Below are positions 63,178 to 64,000 of a stretch of DNA of 64,000 nt, piece by piece (the stretch's first letter is position 1; each line of letters starts with the position of its first letter). Below the pieces are notes generated by a model. The model saw nothing but the letters and a program-made list of their open reading frames with translations, was not told the DNA's origin and made no database searches. The translations under genes were made by a program, and so were the position numbers. The DNA lies in assembly GCF_036013915.1 (NCBI RefSeq), contig NZ_CP107899.1, forward strand, positions 2,666,001-2,730,000, given 5' to 3'. The stretch comes from Streptomyces sp. NBC_00464 (lineage in GTDB: Bacteria > Actinomycetota > Actinomycetes > Streptomycetales > Streptomycetaceae).

Positions 63178-64000
63178 TTGGCGTCGCATCGCAAACCGCG
63201 CACCCGGGTGCGCACTACCGGCCCGGCCGTCGGGATCACGACGGCCGCACTGGCGTCGGTGACCCTGCTGTCCACGCAGAGCGCACTCGCCGCCCCCGCA
63301 CCCAAGCCGAGCATCGAGGACGTACAGAAGAAGGTCGACGACCTCTACCGGCAGGCCGGCACCGCGACCCAGCAGTACAACCAGGCGAAGGAGGCGACGA
63401 CCAAGCAGCGCTCCAAGGTGGACACGCTGCTGGACGACGTCGCCCGGCGCACCGAGAAGCTGAACGAGGCCCGCAGGACGCTCGGCACCTACGCCGCCGA
63501 CCAGTACCGCGGTGGCGCCCTCGCCCCGACCGCCACCTTCTTCCTGGCCGACGACCCGCAGTCGTTCTTCGACCAGACCCATCTCATGGACCGGATGACC
63601 TCGCGCCAGACGCAGGCGGTGTCGGACTTCCGTACGCAGCAGGTGAAGGCGTCCAAGCAGCGGGCCGAGGCCGTGGCGGGCCTGGAGACGCTCACCGAGT
63701 CGCAGGCGACGCTGCGCACCAGCAAGCAGAACGTCCAGACGAAGCTGTCCGAGGCCCGCAGCCTGCTGTCGAAGCTGACCGCCGAGGAGAAGGCGCGCCT
63801 GGCGGAGCTGGAGCGCAAGAAGGAGGCCGAGGCCAAGCGCAAGGCCGCGGAGCTGGCGAAGAAGCAGGCCGCCGCGAAGGCCGAGGCCGACCGCAAGGCC
63901 GACGAGGCCGCGGAGGCCGCCAAGGAGGCCGGCACCGGAAGCGGTACGGACACCGGAAGCGGGACCGGTACGGGCACCGGCACCGGCACCGGCACAGGTT
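63178..64000 (+). CDS. NlpC/P60-type secreted cell-wall hydrolase (partial, 3' end outside window)
   Basis: The first 274 codons of a secreted protein. A Sec signal (ASHRKPRTRV with a hydrophobic stretch ending QSALAAPA) leads to two coiled-coil segments (IEDVQKKVDDLYRQAGTATQ; LTAEEKARLAELERKKEAEA), then a Gly/Thr-Ser linker that runs to the window edge. This is the N-terminal architecture of Streptomyces NlpC/P60 endopeptidases, whose catalytic domain would follow beyond position 64000. TTG 63178 gives the family start (ASHR); ATG 63169 would abut the ribosome site. It is preceded by a ydaO riboswitch. Confidence 0.82.
   Translation, partial: MASHRKPRTRVRTTGPAVGITTAALASVTLLSTQSALAAPAPKPSIEDVQKKVDDLYRQAGTATQQYNQAKEATTKQRSKVDTLLDDVARRTEKLNEARRTLGTYAADQYRGGALAPTATFFLADDPQSFFDQTHLMDRMTSRQTQAVSDFRTQQVKASKQRAEAVAGLETLTESQATLRTSKQNVQTKLSEARSLLSKLTAEEKARLAELERKKEAEAKRKAAELAKKQAAAKAEADRKADEAAEAAKEAGTGSGTDTGSGTGTGTGTGTGTG

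Overview
The window looks like core chromosome from a Streptomyces. The DNA is very GC-rich. Many genes start with GTG or TTG. Almost all gene ends are marked by long GC-rich hairpins, and nearly every family is one found in streptomycetes. The order pcrA - M23 peptidase - lipase - icmB ... sucCD ... purNH ... folD - mdh ... trpS ... D-Ala carboxypeptidase ... sdhCDAB matches, from memory, the conserved central region of Streptomyces chromosomes (SCO4797 to SCO4858 of S. coelicolor, here reversed). I see no rRNA, tRNA, transposase, integrase or CRISPR array.

Layout. 1-6167: a tight minus-strand polymorphic-toxin operon with an SseB-like protein, an ESX/WXG-like protein, a 1598-residue RHS protein with a variable C-terminal tip, and a candidate immunity gene cut by the window edge. 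6335-9633: two small conserved proteins and a secreted GH20 hexosaminidase. 9985-14151: uraD, then sdhCDAB (respiratory complex II). 14342-20182: a membrane protein; a MarR repressor divergent from an MFS exporter with a TTA codon; a three-gene TetR operon with two palindromic operators around its promoter; and an orphan peptide-binding protein. 20421-24393: metallophosphoesterase, small membrane protein, D-Ala-D-Ala carboxypeptidase and a YihY/BrkB membrane protein. 24534-28539: a dprE1/dprE2 homologue pair, a 2H phosphoesterase and trpS. 28752-33609: rocD, a DMT-type transporter, and a MocR regulator divergent from an AhpD-like protein and a PEP-mutase family protein. 33697-47881: central metabolism (mdh, folD, purH, purN, sucCD) interleaved with HTH and membrane proteins, including an XRE/sigma-like/membrane fusion. 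48199-56360: a five-gene divergent module, MoxR ATPase - DUF5682 - VWA facing SWIM - DUF5691. 56534-64000: icmB, a lipase, an M23 peptidase, pcrA, and an NlpC/P60-type cell-wall hydrolase preceded by a ydaO (c-di-AMP) riboswitch.

How it works together. sdhCDAB, sucCD and mdh are TCA-cycle genes, and purN-purH and folD share one-carbon chemistry. The M23 and NlpC/P60 proteins, the carboxypeptidase and the GH20 enzyme all act on cell wall or amino-sugar polymers. The most unusual content is the RHS toxin operon, the MoxR/VWA/SWIM module, the DprE1-like enzyme lacking two landmark residues, and several well-defined operator and riboswitch elements.
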